Program-made: the position numbers and the translations under genes
Assembly: GCF_031178525.1 (NCBI RefSeq)
Contig: NZ_JAPSJA010000003.1
Location: 1 to 41,984 of the forward strand
DNA: 41,984 nucleotides
Reading direction: 5' to 3'
Source: Microbacterium sp.
GTDB taxonomy: Bacteria > Actinomycetota > Actinomycetes > Actinomycetales > Microbacteriaceae
The notes under the pieces: generated by a model
The model's input: the letters and a program-made list of their open reading frames with translations, nothing else
The model's database searches: none
What the model was told of the DNA's origin: nothing
In this document: piece after piece, positions 28,426 to 37,018 of the stretch
How the letters are laid out: every line of letters starts with the position of its first letter
Numbering within the stretch: position 1 is the stretch's first letter

Positions 28426-29878
28426 CCAGCAGTACGTCTCCACACGGGGCGGCGGCGCACCGCTGTCGTTCAGCGAGACCCTGATCGAGGGCCTCGCGCG
28501 CGACGGAGGGCTCGCGGTTCCCGCGACCATGCCGCACGTCGAGCGCGAGACGATCGAGCGGTGGCGCGCGCTGACATACCCTCAGCTCGCGACCGAGGTC
28601 ATCTCGCTGTTCGCGGGCGACATCCCGCGCGAGGATCTCGCCCGCATGACCGACGCGGCATACGCGCCGTTCCCGGCGGAGGTCGTGCCGCTGCGGCCGG
28701 TCGGCGACGGGCTCACGCTCGTCGGCCTGTCGGAGGGCCCCACGCTCGCATTCAAGGACATGGCGATGCAGTTCCTGGGGCAGGTGATCGAGTACGCGCT
28801 CGAACGCTCGGGCTCCGTGCTGAACGTGCTCGGCGCGACCTCGGGAGACACCGGATCGGCCGCCGAGCACGCCCTGCGCGGCAAGGACCGCATCGCGGTG
28901 TTCATGCTGTCGCCGCGCGGTCGGATGAGCGCATTCCAACGCGCGCAGATGTTCTCGCTCGACGATGCGAACGTGCACAACATCACGATCGACGGCGTGT
29001 TCGACGACTGCCAGAACCTCGTCAAGCGGCTCGCGGGCGACGTCGAGTTCAAGCGCGCCCACAACCTCGGCGCGGTGAACTCCATCAACCTCGCGCGCAT
29101 CACCGCGCAGGTCGTGTACTACTTCTGGGCCTGGCTGCGCGCGACCGATGCGGGCGGCCCCACCGAGGTGTCGTTCACCGTTCCCTCCGGCAACTTCGGC
29201 AACATCCTGTCGGGCTTCTACGCCAAGCGCATGGGCCTGCCGATCCGCCGGCTCGTGCTCGCGACGAACGAGAACAACGTGCTCGACGAGTTCTTCCGCA
29301 CGGGCGTCTACCGGCCGCGCACCGCCGCCCAGACGCTCGCCACGTCGAGCCCGTCGATGGACATCTCGAAGGCGTCGAACCTGGAGCGGTTCATCTTCGA
29401 GCTCGTCGACCGCGAGCCCGATCGCGTGAACAGGGCCTGGCGCGAGCTCGACGCACAGGGCTTCTTCGACTTCACGGCCGAGCAGCCCCGCTTCGCCGAG
29501 GAGTTCGGCCTGGTGAGCGGCACCTCGACGCACGACGACAGGATCGAGACGATCCGGTCGGTGCACGCCGCCACCGGCGAGATCATCGATCCGCACACGG
29601 CGGACGGCGTCAAGGTCGCCCGGGAGCACGTGGAGCCGGGCGTGCCGATGCTCGTCCTCGAGACCGCCAAGCCGCAGAAGTTCGCCGAAACGATCCGCGA
29701 GGCCCTGGGCATCGAGCTCGAGTACGCCCCGGAGCTGCGGGCGATGCTCGACGCGCCCCAGCACGTGACCGACATGCCGGACGACGCCGACGCGCTGCGC
29801 GCCTACATCGCTGCCGCCGCGCTCCGAGGTGCTACAGTTGGTCACAGCCCGGTGGGTGCCGATCGGCACGAATCTTGA
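28415..29878 (+). CDS. thrC: Threonine synthase
   Basis: A 487-aa PLP enzyme that converts O-phosphohomoserine to threonine. It belongs to the longer class like yeast and E. coli ThrC, with N terminus VSTRGGGAPLSFSETLIEGLARDGGL, PLP Lys in PTLAFKDMAMQFLG near 117 and the GATSGDTGSAA loop. It starts at GTG 28415 with GGAGG upstream, overlapping thrB by 11 bp. It ends the amino-acid operon, and 165 bp separate it from rho. Confidence 0.97.
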   Translation: MASDQQYVSTRGGGAPLSFSETLIEGLARDGGLAVPATMPHVERETIERWRALTYPQLATEVISLFAGDIPREDLARMTDAAYAPFPAEVVPLRPVGDGLTLVGLSEGPTLAFKDMAMQFLGQVIEYALERSGSVLNVLGATSGDTGSAAEHALRGKDRIAVFMLSPRGRMSAFQRAQMFSLDDANVHNITIDGVFDDCQNLVKRLAGDVEFKRAHNLGAVNSINLARITAQVVYYFWAWLRATDAGGPTEVSFTVPSGNFGNILSGFYAKRMGLPIRRLVLATNENNVLDEFFRTGVYRPRTAAQTLATSSPSMDISKASNLERFIFELVDREPDRVNRAWRELDAQGFFDFTAEQPRFAEEFGLVSGTSTHDDRIETIRSVHAATGEIIDPHTADGVKVAREHVEPGVPMLVLETAKPQKFAETIREALGIELEYAPELRAMLDAPQHVTDMPDDADALRAYIAAAALRGATVGHSPVGADRHES

Positions 29879-30043
29879 CCACCGACTCGCAATCTGCGAA
29901 GCCCCGTACAGGTCCCCCGACCAGCTCTCTGCGCAGCTTGCTCACCTGAGCAGCTGCGCGCGAGCGCCTGGGCGACAGCCGCGTGTCCGCACGCGTCACC
30001 CGAATGTGCATGGGGCACCATCACCCGTTCCAGAGGAGCACTC

Positions 30044-32002
30044 GTGGAGACCATCTCCGAGATCCAGGATGAGGCCGCCGCTGTGACCAGCGAGCAGCCC
30101 GTCGACACGGCCGCCGAGACGGCGGCCCCGACCAAGGTCGACGAGGCGCCGGCGAAGGCGCCGCGCAAGCGCGCCCCGCGTCGCGCCACGTCGTCCACCA
30201 CCAAGGCCGCTGCGGCCGAGGCCGCGCCGGCCGAGGAGCCGACGGCGGAGGCGCCCGCCGCAGCAGCGCCCGCCGAGGAGGCGGCGCCCGCCGAGAAGCC
30301 GAAGCGCGCGCCCCGCAAGCGCACGCCCAAGGCCGCACAGGTCGAGGCGCCGGCCGAGGAGACCCCCGCGGCCGAGGCGCCCGCCGAGGCGGAGTCCGAG
30401 ACCCCCGCCGAGGCGGAGGCCGAGACCGCGGCCGACGAGACGCCCTCCGAGGCTCCCGCCGAGGCCCCGGCCGGGGACGAGGCGGCCGCCGAGGGCGAGA
30501 GCCAGGACGGCGCCGACGCCGCGGAGGGCGCCGACGCCGCCGGCCAGGAGGGCTCCGGCCGCCGCAGCCGCAGCCGCAGCCGCAGCCGCAACCGCAACAA
30601 GGGCGACCGCGCCGAGGGCGCCCAGAACCAGGCCCAGAACCAGGGCGCACCGAACCAGGGCGGCCAGAACCAGGGCGGCCAGAGCCCGCAGGCTCAGCAG
30701 CAGGCCCAGGAGCCCGAGGACGACTCGCGCCTGTCCGGGGAGGCGGGCGGTCGCAACGCGCGCAACGGCCGCAACAAGCGACGGGGCGGAAACCAGCCCG
30801 GTGACGAGTTCGAGACCGAGATCACCGAGGACGACGTCCTCATCCCGATCGCGGGCATCCTCGACGTGCTCGACAACTACGCGTTCGTGCGCACGACCGG
30901 CTACCTCCCGGGTCAGCAGGACGTCTACGTCTCGCTCGGCCAGGTGAAGAAGTACAACCTGCGCAAGGGCGACGCCGTCGTCGGCGCCATCAAGCAGCCG
31001 CGCGAGGGCGAGCAGCCGGGCCGCCAGAAGTACAACGCGCTCGTCAAGGTCGACTCGGTCAACGGCCTCTCGGTCGAGGACGCCGCGGGCCGCGTCGAGT
31101 TCTCGAAGCTCACGCCGCTGTACCCGCAGGAGCGCCTGCGCCTCGAGACCGCTCCCGAGAAGCTGACACAGCGCATCATCGATCTCGTCGCTCCGATCGG
31201 CAAGGGCCAGCGCGGCCTGATCGTCGCGCCGCCGAAGGCGGGCAAGACGATCGTGCTGCAGCAGATCGCGAACGCGATCGCGCAGAACAACCCCGAGGCC
31301 CACCTCATGGTCGTGCTCGTCGACGAGCGCCCCGAAGAGGTCACCGACATGCAGCGCACGGTCAAGGGCGAGGTCATCGCCTCGACCTTCGACCGCCCCG
31401 CCGAGGACCACACGACGGTCGCCGAGCTCGCGATCGAGCGCGCCAAGCGCCTCGTCGAGCTGGGCCGTGACGTCGTCGTGCTGCTCGACTCCATCACGCG
31501 CCTCGGCCGGGCCTACAACGTGTCGGCGCCGACGTCGGGTCGCGTGCTCTCCGGCGGCGTGGACGCCTCCGCGCTGTACCCGCCCAAGCGCTTCTTCGGC
31601 GCCGCCCGCAACATCGAGAACGGCGGATCGCTCACGATCCTCGCGACCGCGCTCGTCGAGACCGGCTCCAAGATGGATGAGGTCATCTTCGAGGAGTTCA
31701 AGGGCACCGGCAACATGGAGCTGCGCCTGTCGCGTCAGCTCGCCGACAAGCGCATCTTCCCGGCCGTCGACGTCAACGCGTCGTCCACGCGCCGCGAGGA
31801 GATGCTGCTCTCGGGCGACGAGGTGAAGATCACCTGGAAGCTGCGCCGGGCGCTGGCCGGTCTGTCGCCCGAGCAGGCTCTCGCCGTCGTCCTGGACAAG
31901 CTGAAGGAGACGTCCTCGAACGTCGAGTTCCTCGTGCAGATGAAGAACGCCCAGATGTCCGTGGGCGGTCGTTCCTCTGGTCACGAGAACGACATCCGCT
32001 GA
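30044..32002 (+). CDS. rho: Transcription termination factor Rho
   Basis: A 652-aa hexameric RNA helicase that ends transcription. About 260 N-terminal residues are low-complexity: Ala/Glu/Pro-rich, then [12 protein letters not shown] and NQGGQNQGG, then an Arg/Asn basic patch. The RNA-binding cold-shock-like domain (about 262-335, [20 protein letters not shown]), Walker A APPKAGKT near 395, Walker [17 protein letters not shown] near 475 and the C-terminal translocation region follow. I see no clear Rho_N helical bundle at the N terminus. The GTG start is preceded by AGAGGAG. prfA follows 4 bp after the stop. The long insert is common in actinobacterial Rho and is thought to aid binding to GC-rich RNA. 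Confidence 0.97.
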   Translation: METISEIQDEAAAVTSEQPVDTAAETAAPTKVDEAPAKAPRKRAPRRATSSTTKAAAAEAAPAEEPTAEAPAAAAPAEEAAPAEKPKRAPRKRTPKAAQVEAPAEETPAAEAPAEAESETPAEAEAETAADETPSEAPAEAPAGDEAAAEGESQDGADAAEGADAAGQEGSGRRSRSRSRSRNRNKGDRAEGAQNQAQNQGAPNQGGQNQGGQSPQAQQQAQEPEDDSRLSGEAGGRNARNGRNKRRGGNQPGDEFETEITEDDVLIPIAGILDVLDNYAFVRTTGYLPGQQDVYVSLGQVKKYNLRKGDAVVGAIKQPREGEQPGRQKYNALVKVDSVNGLSVEDAAGRVEFSKLTPLYPQERLRLETAPEKLTQRIIDLVAPIGKGQRGLIVAPPKAGKTIVLQQIANAIAQNNPEAHLMVVLVDERPEEVTDMQRTVKGEVIASTFDRPAEDHTTVAELAIERAKRLVELGRDVVVLLDSITRLGRAYNVSAPTSGRVLSGGVDASALYPPKRFFGAARNIENGGSLTILATALVETGSKMDEVIFEEFKGTGNMELRLSRQLADKRIFPAVDVNASSTRREEMLLSGDEVKITWKLRRALAGLSPEQALAVVLDKLKETSSNVEFLVQMKNAQMSVGGRSSGHENDIR

Positions 32003-32006
32003 GCGC

Positions 32007-33089
32007 GTGTTCGATTCCGTCGATGCGCTGATCGACGAGCACCGCCGGGTGCAGGAGGAGCTCTCCGACCCGGCGGTGCACGCCGACGCCGCGCGCGCGA
32101 AGCGCGTCAACCGCCGCTACGCCGAGCTGAGCCGGATCGTCGCGGCGCACGAGGCGTGGACGGCCGCGGGGGAGGACCTCGAGGCGGCGCGCGAGCTCGC
32201 GCGGGAGGACGAGGCGTTCGCCGCGGAGATCCCGTCGCTCGAGGAGAAGCGGGCGCACGCCCAGGAGCGCCTGCGGCGCCTGCTGATCCCGCGCGACCCG
32301 GATGACGCCCGCGACGTGATCATGGAGATCAAGGCCGGCGAGGGCGGCGCGGAGAGCGCGCTGTTCGCCGCCGACCTCCTGCGGATGTACACGCAGTACG
32401 CCGCGTCCAGGGGCTGGAAGACCGAGCTGCTGGAGCGCAACGAATCCGACCTCGGCGGCTACAAGGACGTCCAGGTCGCGATCAAGGGCTCGTCGGCGGA
32501 TCCCGCGCAGGGCGTCTGGGCGCACCTCAAGTACGAGGGCGGCGTGCACCGCGTGCAGCGCGTGCCCGCCACCGAATCGCAGGGGCGCATCCACACGTCG
32601 ACGACCGGCGTGCTCGTGTTCCCGGAGGTCGATGAGCCGGAGGAGATCCAGATCGATCAGAACGATCTGAAGATCGACGTGTTCCGCTCGTCGGGCCCCG
32701 GCGGCCAGTCGGTCAACACGACCGACTCGGCCGTGCGCATCACGCACGTGCCGACCGGGATCGTCGTGTCCATGCAGAACGAGAAGTCGCAGCTGCAGAA
32801 CCGCGAGGCCGCCATGCGCGTGCTGCGCGCGCGACTGCTGGCGCGCCAGCAGGAGCAGCTCGACGCGGCCGCGGCCGACGCCCGCAAGTCGCAGATCCGC
32901 GGCATGGACCGATCCGAGCGCATCCGCACCTACAACTTCCCCGAGAACCGCATCGCGGATCACCGGACCGGCTACAAGGCGTACAACCTCGACCAGGTCA
33001 TGGACGGCGCGCTCGAGCCGATCCTCCAGTCGTGCATCGAAGCGGACGAGGCCGAGCGCCTCGCCGCCCTCGGCGACGCCACCGCGTAG
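32007..33089 (+). CDS. prfA: Peptide chain release factor 1
   Basis: A 360-aa class I release factor for UAA/UAG. The codon-reading PAT motif is in [13 protein letters not shown] near 188, and the catalytic GGQ is in [20 protein letters not shown] near 232. Length is typical. The GTG start lies 4 bp after rho, and the conserved N terminus follows immediately. A strong hairpin ends the transcript. Its usual downstream partner prmC, which methylates the GGQ glutamine, is not next to it here. Confidence 0.97.
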   Translation: MFDSVDALIDEHRRVQEELSDPAVHADAARAKRVNRRYAELSRIVAAHEAWTAAGEDLEAARELAREDEAFAAEIPSLEEKRAHAQERLRRLLIPRDPDDARDVIMEIKAGEGGAESALFAADLLRMYTQYAASRGWKTELLERNESDLGGYKDVQVAIKGSSADPAQGVWAHLKYEGGVHRVQRVPATESQGRIHTSTTGVLVFPEVDEPEEIQIDQNDLKIDVFRSSGPGGQSVNTTDSAVRITHVPTGIVVSMQNEKSQLQNREAAMRVLRARLLARQQEQLDAAAADARKSQIRGMDRSERIRTYNFPENRIADHRTGYKAYNLDQVMDGALEPILQSCIEADEAERLAALGDATA

Positions 33090-33109
33090 TTCACCCCGAG
33101 CCTCACCCG

Positions 33110-33145
33110 CCGCCCGCGGCTCCATGTATCAGGAGCCGCGGGCGG
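33110..33145 (+). terminator. Terminator after prfA
   Basis: CCGCCCGCGGCTCC pairs perfectly with GGAGCCGCGGGCGG, a 14-bp stem with an 8-nt loop, 20 bp after the prfA stop. There is no U-tract. It marks the boundary between the housekeeping block and the accessory genes to the right. Confidence 0.75.
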
Positions 33146-33197
33146 TCGCTCGTCCAGGACGAGGCTCCCGTGCGTGCGGGAGGGGAGAGGACAGCTC

Positions 33198-33854
33198 ATG
33201 CTGCACGGAATGTGGGCAGGCGCGGCCGTCGCGCTGGCGCTCGGCGCGACCGCGGCCACCGCGGCGACCGGGGTGGACGAGGTGTATGCACCCGAGCAGC
33301 CCGTCGAGCCGTCGGTCAACGCGAGCGCGTACGGGGAGTGCGTTCAGGATGCGCCGTATGTCGTCTACGACGTGACGCTCGTCGACCCGGACGGGCGGGC
33401 GACGTCCGACGCCGTCACGCTCGTGTTCACCAAGGGCGCCCTTCGCCACGAGGTGCCGCTCGGCACGCTCGGCGACGATGGCCGGCTCGCGGGCCGCGTG
33501 CTGTGGCCCGCCGCCGCCGTGGACTCGTCGGGTCAGGGCATCGACTGGCCGGGCTGGGTCCAGCGGGGCGGGGATTGGGTCGATGTCGGCGAGGAGGACC
33601 TGGGCTGGACCCGCGAGGGCGCGGCCGTCACGCTCGACGTCAATCCCGAGGCGGCCGTCGCGGTGTCCTACCCGCCGTCGACGCCGTTCTGCGCGGTCGG
33701 ACCCCAGGGCGTCGTGCCGATCGCCGCTGCGGCCGGTGATCCGCCCTCGCTCGCCGCGACGGGAACGGAGCTCGTGGCCCCCCTGATGCTGGGGGCGGGC
33801 ATGCTCACGGGCGGGCTCGCGTTCGCGACCGCGCGGCGCCGGCCGAAGGTGTGA
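33198..33854 (+). CDS. LAxTG-anchored surface protein (sortase substrate)
   Basis: A 218-aa exported protein with signal peptide ([18 protein letters not shown]), an outside domain of mostly beta character with two Cys ([13 protein letters not shown] and STPFCAVG) and a wall-sorting tail [11 protein letters not shown], membrane helix, RRRPKV. LAxTG is the motif used by class E sortases of actinobacteria. I choose ATG 33198 with GGGGAGAGG upstream; GTG 33174 is the ORF-track alternative. Its stop overlaps the start of the DUF4012 gene. No sortase gene is in the window. The function of the domain is unknown. Confidence 0.82.
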   Translation: MLHGMWAGAAVALALGATAATAATGVDEVYAPEQPVEPSVNASAYGECVQDAPYVVYDVTLVDPDGRATSDAVTLVFTKGALRHEVPLGTLGDDGRLAGRVLWPAAAVDSSGQGIDWPGWVQRGGDWVDVGEEDLGWTREGAAVTLDVNPEAAVAVSYPPSTPFCAVGPQGVVPIAAAAGDPPSLAATGTELVAPLMLGAGMLTGGLAFATARRRPKV

Positions 33855-35662
33855 TGTTCCGATCACAGGGCCGCAGCGCGCCGCGGACGGCGCGGGCGGT
33901 GAAGGCTCGCGCGCCCGGGCCGCGCTGGCGGCGCATCACCGCGCGCGCGGTGCTCGGTACGGGGCTGCTGCTGTGCGCGGCGGTCGCGTGGCTCGGCGTG
34001 CGCGGCGCGCTCGCGCTGGGCGAGGCCACCGCGCTGCGCGCGGCCGCCGACCGCTTCGAGGCGACGCTCGACGCAGCATCCTCCGACGCGGCGCACGCCG
34101 CGTCCTTCCTGGACCGCGTGTCCGGCGACGCGGGGGCGCTCGCCGGGCACGCTTCGACCCTGGCGTCGCTGACGTCGGATCCCGTGTGGCTCGCGGCCGA
34201 GCACGTGCCGTACGCGGGGGCGCAGCTGCGGGCGGCTCGCGTCGGCGCCGGCGAGCTGGCGCGCCTGACGGCAGCGGGCCGCGACGTGCTCGATGCCTCC
34301 TCCGGCGTGCTTGCGAGCGTGAAGCCGGAGGGCGTCGACGTCGACGCCGTGCGGGCGCTCGTCGAGCCGCTCGACGACGCGGTCGCCGCGATCGGCGAGG
34401 CGCGCACGGCGCTCGGCGGGATCGACCGGACGGAGCTCGTGGGCCCCGCCGCCTCGGCGCTGGGGCAGCTCGACGACATGATCGAGCGCGTCGGCCCCGC
34501 GCTCGAGGCGATGCGGGCGACGGCCGTCGTCGTTCCGCCCATGCTCGGCGCGGACGAGCCCCGCACCGTGCTGCTCATGCTCCAGAACCCCGCCGAGCTG
34601 CGCGCCGCGGGCGGCATCACCGGCACGTTCATCGCGCTGCGCGCGGACGGCGGCGCCGTGGAGATCGCCGACCAGGCCGACAGCACGGCGTTCCCTCCCG
34701 CCGCCCGGCCCATGGCGCACGTCCCGGCGGATGCGTCGGCGCGTGCCGACGACGGCATCGGCCGGTTCGTGCAGAACATCACGGCCACGCCCGACTTCGC
34801 GCTGTCGGCCGAGCTCGCGCGAGCCTGGTGGCGCCAGGCGCGCGGAGCCGAGGTCGACGCCGTGATCGCGATCGACCCGCTCGTGCTCGAGCCGCTGCTC
34901 GCCCTGACGGGCCCCGTCTCGGTCGAGGGCGAACAGCTGCACGCCGAGCAGGTCGTCGACACGCTGCTGCGCCGCCCCTACCTGGAGCGCGAGCAGGACG
35001 CGCAGTCGGCATACTTCCGCGCCGTGACGGACGCCGTGTTCACGGCGGCGCTGGCACGGCCGGCGGACGCGCCGGGCATGGCTTTCCACCTCGCCCCGCT
35101 GATCGACGAGGGCCGCCTCGCGGTGTGGAGCGCGCATCCCGCCGAGCAGGCGGTGATCGCCGGCACCGCCGCCGCGGGCCTTGCCGCCCGCATGAACCAG
35201 GAGGAGGCGCACGCGCTCCTGTTCGACGACCTGACGGGGGGCAAGCTCGACGCCTATCTCGACGCCTCGTTCGCGCTCACGATCCAGTGCCGCAGCGACG
35301 GACGTGCCACGATCCTGATCCGGGCCGAGCTGCGCAGCGCGGTCGAGCCGGGCGTCGAGCTGCCGTGGCGGGCGTTCCCGGCGTTCGGCGGCTTCGCACG
35401 CGAGGACATCGGCCTGCGGCTCACGGCGCTCGCCCTGCCGGGGGCCGTGGCCGAGGGCGTGTGGATCGACGGCGCTCCCGCCGCGTGGAATGCGGCCACG
35501 GTCGTCGGCCGCCCCGGTGCGGCGACGCGCGTCACGGTGCCGCCGGGGCAGTCGGCGACCGTGGAGTTCCGCTTCGCGGGAGAGGCGGGTGCCACGCCGG
35601 CGCTGCTGCACACGCCGCTTGTCGGCGATGCGCCCCTGGCGCTGGAAGGAGGCTGCGGATGA
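33854..35662 (+). CDS. DUF4012 domain protein, envelope-associated
   Basis: A 602-aa protein with one N-terminal membrane helix (about 33-55, AVLGTGLLLCAAVAWLGVRGAL), a helical region (about 60-200) and the DUF4012 core beginning RTVLLMLQNPAELRAAGGITGTFIAL near 238. DUF4012 proteins are often found near polysaccharide or wall genes, and no enzyme activity is known to me. The start is either ATG 33854 or GTG 33851, both overlapping the previous stop (GTGATG), so it is coupled to the LAxTG gene. The pair may work together at the cell surface, which is inference from context. Confidence 0.86.
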   Translation: MFRSQGRSAPRTARAVKARAPGPRWRRITARAVLGTGLLLCAAVAWLGVRGALALGEATALRAAADRFEATLDAASSDAAHAASFLDRVSGDAGALAGHASTLASLTSDPVWLAAEHVPYAGAQLRAARVGAGELARLTAAGRDVLDASSGVLASVKPEGVDVDAVRALVEPLDDAVAAIGEARTALGGIDRTELVGPAASALGQLDDMIERVGPALEAMRATAVVVPPMLGADEPRTVLLMLQNPAELRAAGGITGTFIALRADGGAVEIADQADSTAFPPAARPMAHVPADASARADDGIGRFVQNITATPDFALSAELARAWWRQARGAEVDAVIAIDPLVLEPLLALTGPVSVEGEQLHAEQVVDTLLRRPYLEREQDAQSAYFRAVTDAVFTAALARPADAPGMAFHLAPLIDEGRLAVWSAHPAEQAVIAGTAAAGLAARMNQEEAHALLFDDLTGGKLDAYLDASFALTIQCRSDGRATILIRAELRSAVEPGVELPWRAFPAFGGFAREDIGLRLTALALPGAVAEGVWIDGAPAAWNAATVVGRPGAATRVTVPPGQSATVEFRFAGEAGATPALLHTPLVGDAPLALEGGCG

Positions 35663-35715
35663 CCTTGGCCCGCGGTGCGCCGGTCACCGGGACAGCGCCA
35701 TGCTTGATCGAAAAT

Positions 35716-35758
35716 TATGCTCGCATTGCTTGTGCCGCCCCTCGGCGTGTCGGCACAA
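35716..35758 (+). promoter_or_regulatory. Putative promoter and 5'-UTR hairpin of the sigma gene
   Basis: An AT-rich patch contains TATGCT (35716-35721, TANNNT). Just downstream, TTGTGCCG (35730-35737) and CGGCACAA (35751-35758) form a perfect 8-bp inverted repeat with a 13-nt loop. If transcription starts near 35728, the hairpin lies at the 5' end of the sigma mRNA, ahead of GGGTGGAGG. It could equally be an operator. Confidence 0.4.
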
Positions 35759-35775
35759 TGTGGCGGGTGGAGGAC

Positions 35776-36465
35776 ATGCCTCCGCCGAGGCGTCCGGACA
35801 CCCCGGATCCGGATGCCGCACCGCTTGCGTCCCCCCGCGCAGCGGCAGAGGTGCCAGAGGCACCCGGCGAAAACGACACCGGAGACGGTCGCGCCCGCTG
35901 GCGGCTCGCGGCGGCGCTCTTCGTGCGCTGGCGCGACACGGGTCAGAGCCGCTCGCTCGACGAGCTCGTGCGCCTGCTGAGCCCCGTGCTGTGGCACGTC
36001 GTGCGCGCCTATGGACTGCGGCGGGAGACCGCCGAGGACGTCGTGCAGGCGACGTGGCTGGCGTTCGTGCGCAAGCACGATTCGATCCAGGACCCCGAGG
36101 CCGTGTCGGCCTGGCTCACGATGACGGCCCGCCGAGAGGCATGGCGGGCGTCGAAGGTCGATACGCGGGCGGACCCGACGGAGGATGACGCGCTGGAGTT
36201 GAAGATGCCGCCGAGCGCGACGGCGGAGGACCAGGCCGTGGGGCAGCTCGAGGCGCAGCGGCTGTGGGACGCGGTGTCGACCCTCGATGAGCGCTGCCGC
36301 CGGCTGCTGCGCATCGTCGCGTTCGATGACCGGCCGGATTACCGCCGCATCGCGAACGATCTCCATATGCCGATCGGAAGCATCGGACCGACCAGACAGC
36401 GCTGCCTGGGCAAACTGCGCACACGGCTCGAGGGCCCGGACGGGATCGAGCGAGGAAGAGCATGA
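35776..36465 (+). CDS. ECF-like sigma-70 family RNA polymerase sigma factor
   Basis: A 229-aa sigma factor with only regions 2 and 4. The Pro/Asp-rich N-terminal leader (about 40 residues) is followed by region 2 (about 60-130, LLSPVLWHVVRAYGLRRETAEDVVQATWL and AWLTMTARREAWR) and region 4 (about 170-225, LDERCRRLLRIVAF with a helix-turn-helix in PDYRRIANDLHMPIGSIGPTRQR). The ORF-track frame starts far upstream inside the DUF4012 gene. I prefer ATG 35776 after GGGTGGAGG, though ATG 35758 is possible. Its stop overlaps the ATG of the next gene (ATGA), the usual arrangement for a sigma factor and its regulator. It heads the S8/CHAT module; targets unknown. Confidence 0.88.
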   Translation: MPPPRRPDTPDPDAAPLASPRAAAEVPEAPGENDTGDGRARWRLAAALFVRWRDTGQSRSLDELVRLLSPVLWHVVRAYGLRRETAEDVVQATWLAFVRKHDSIQDPEAVSAWLTMTARREAWRASKVDTRADPTEDDALELKMPPSATAEDQAVGQLEAQRLWDAVSTLDERCRRLLRIVAFDDRPDYRRIANDLHMPIGSIGPTRQRCLGKLRTRLEGPDGIERGRA

Positions 36466-36941
36466 CCGTGGACAGCACGTCGTCGAATGAAGAGGAACGG
36501 GATCGCGAGACCTTCGACGCCCTCAAGCGCATGTGGGAGCGGATCGACACGCCTCCCGCCGACCTCGTCGAGCGGATGATCGCCGCCGTCGCCGTCGACG
36601 ACCTGTCGCGAGAGTACGCGCTGCTGACCGAGGTGTCTGCCGATCAGGCCGCGGTGCGTACGGAGCAGGAGCGGCTGACGCTGCAGTTCAGCGACGACAC
36701 GACGAGCGTGCTGCTGCACGTCTCGGCGACCGAGTCGGGCAGCCGTCGCGTGGACGGGTGGTCGGAGCCCGCCGTGCTTGCCGCGCGCCTGTCCCAGGGT
36801 GCACGCGAGTGGGCCGCCGCGCTCAATGACGAGGGCCGGTTCGCGTTCGACGAAGTGGCGCCCGGCCTGTCGGCCGTGCGCTTGATCGTCAGGATGGACG
36901 GTGAGCTGAGAGAGTTCGTCACGCCGCAGTTCGAAGTGTGA
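36462..36941 (+). CDS. Uncharacterised sigma-linked protein, copy 1 (possible sigma regulator or protease substrate)
   Basis: A 159-aa soluble protein that I cannot place in a named family. The N-terminal half is helical and acidic (MWERIDTPPADLVERMIAAVAV, DDLSREYALL). The C-terminal half is beta-rich, with LTLQFSDDTTSVLLHVS and GRFAFDEVAPGLSAVRLIV, the latter resembling carboxypeptidase-regulatory-like beta folds. It has no membrane helix and no zinc-binding HxxxCxxC motif of classical anti-sigma factors. It overlaps the sigma gene by ATGA. A second copy at 41566 is about 69% identical over 130 residues. Position suggests it binds the sigma factor or is a target of the neighbouring proteases; neither is shown. 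Confidence 0.82.
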   Translation: MTVDSTSSNEEERDRETFDALKRMWERIDTPPADLVERMIAAVAVDDLSREYALLTEVSADQAAVRTEQERLTLQFSDDTTSVLLHVSATESGSRRVDGWSEPAVLAARLSQGAREWAAALNDEGRFAFDEVAPGLSAVRLIVRMDGELREFVTPQFEV

Positions 36942-36956
36942 CCCTCTCCCAGCACG

Positions 36957-36980
36957 ACGGCGGCGCCCCCACGCCGCCGT
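36957..36980 (+). terminator. Hairpin between copy 1 and the S8 protease gene
   Basis: ACGGCGGCG and CGCCGCCGT form a perfect 9-bp stem with a 6-nt loop in the 77-bp gap. It may terminate part of the sigma transcript before the protease gene. Confidence 0.5.
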
Positions 36981-37018
36981 GGGGTGGAGTGCGGCTTCGC
37001 CGCGGAGAGAGGTGACCC

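Noticed and set aside
29829-30086. Possible leader peptide (85 aa ORF) between thrC and rho
   Set aside because: It overlaps both the thrC end and the rho start, has no family features and no clear ribosome-binding site; the gap is more likely an untranslated rho leader.
30541-30720. RS/NQG repeats in rho as a mobile or CRISPR-like repeat
   Set aside because: They are in-frame low-complexity coding sequence inside Rho, common in actinobacterial homologues.
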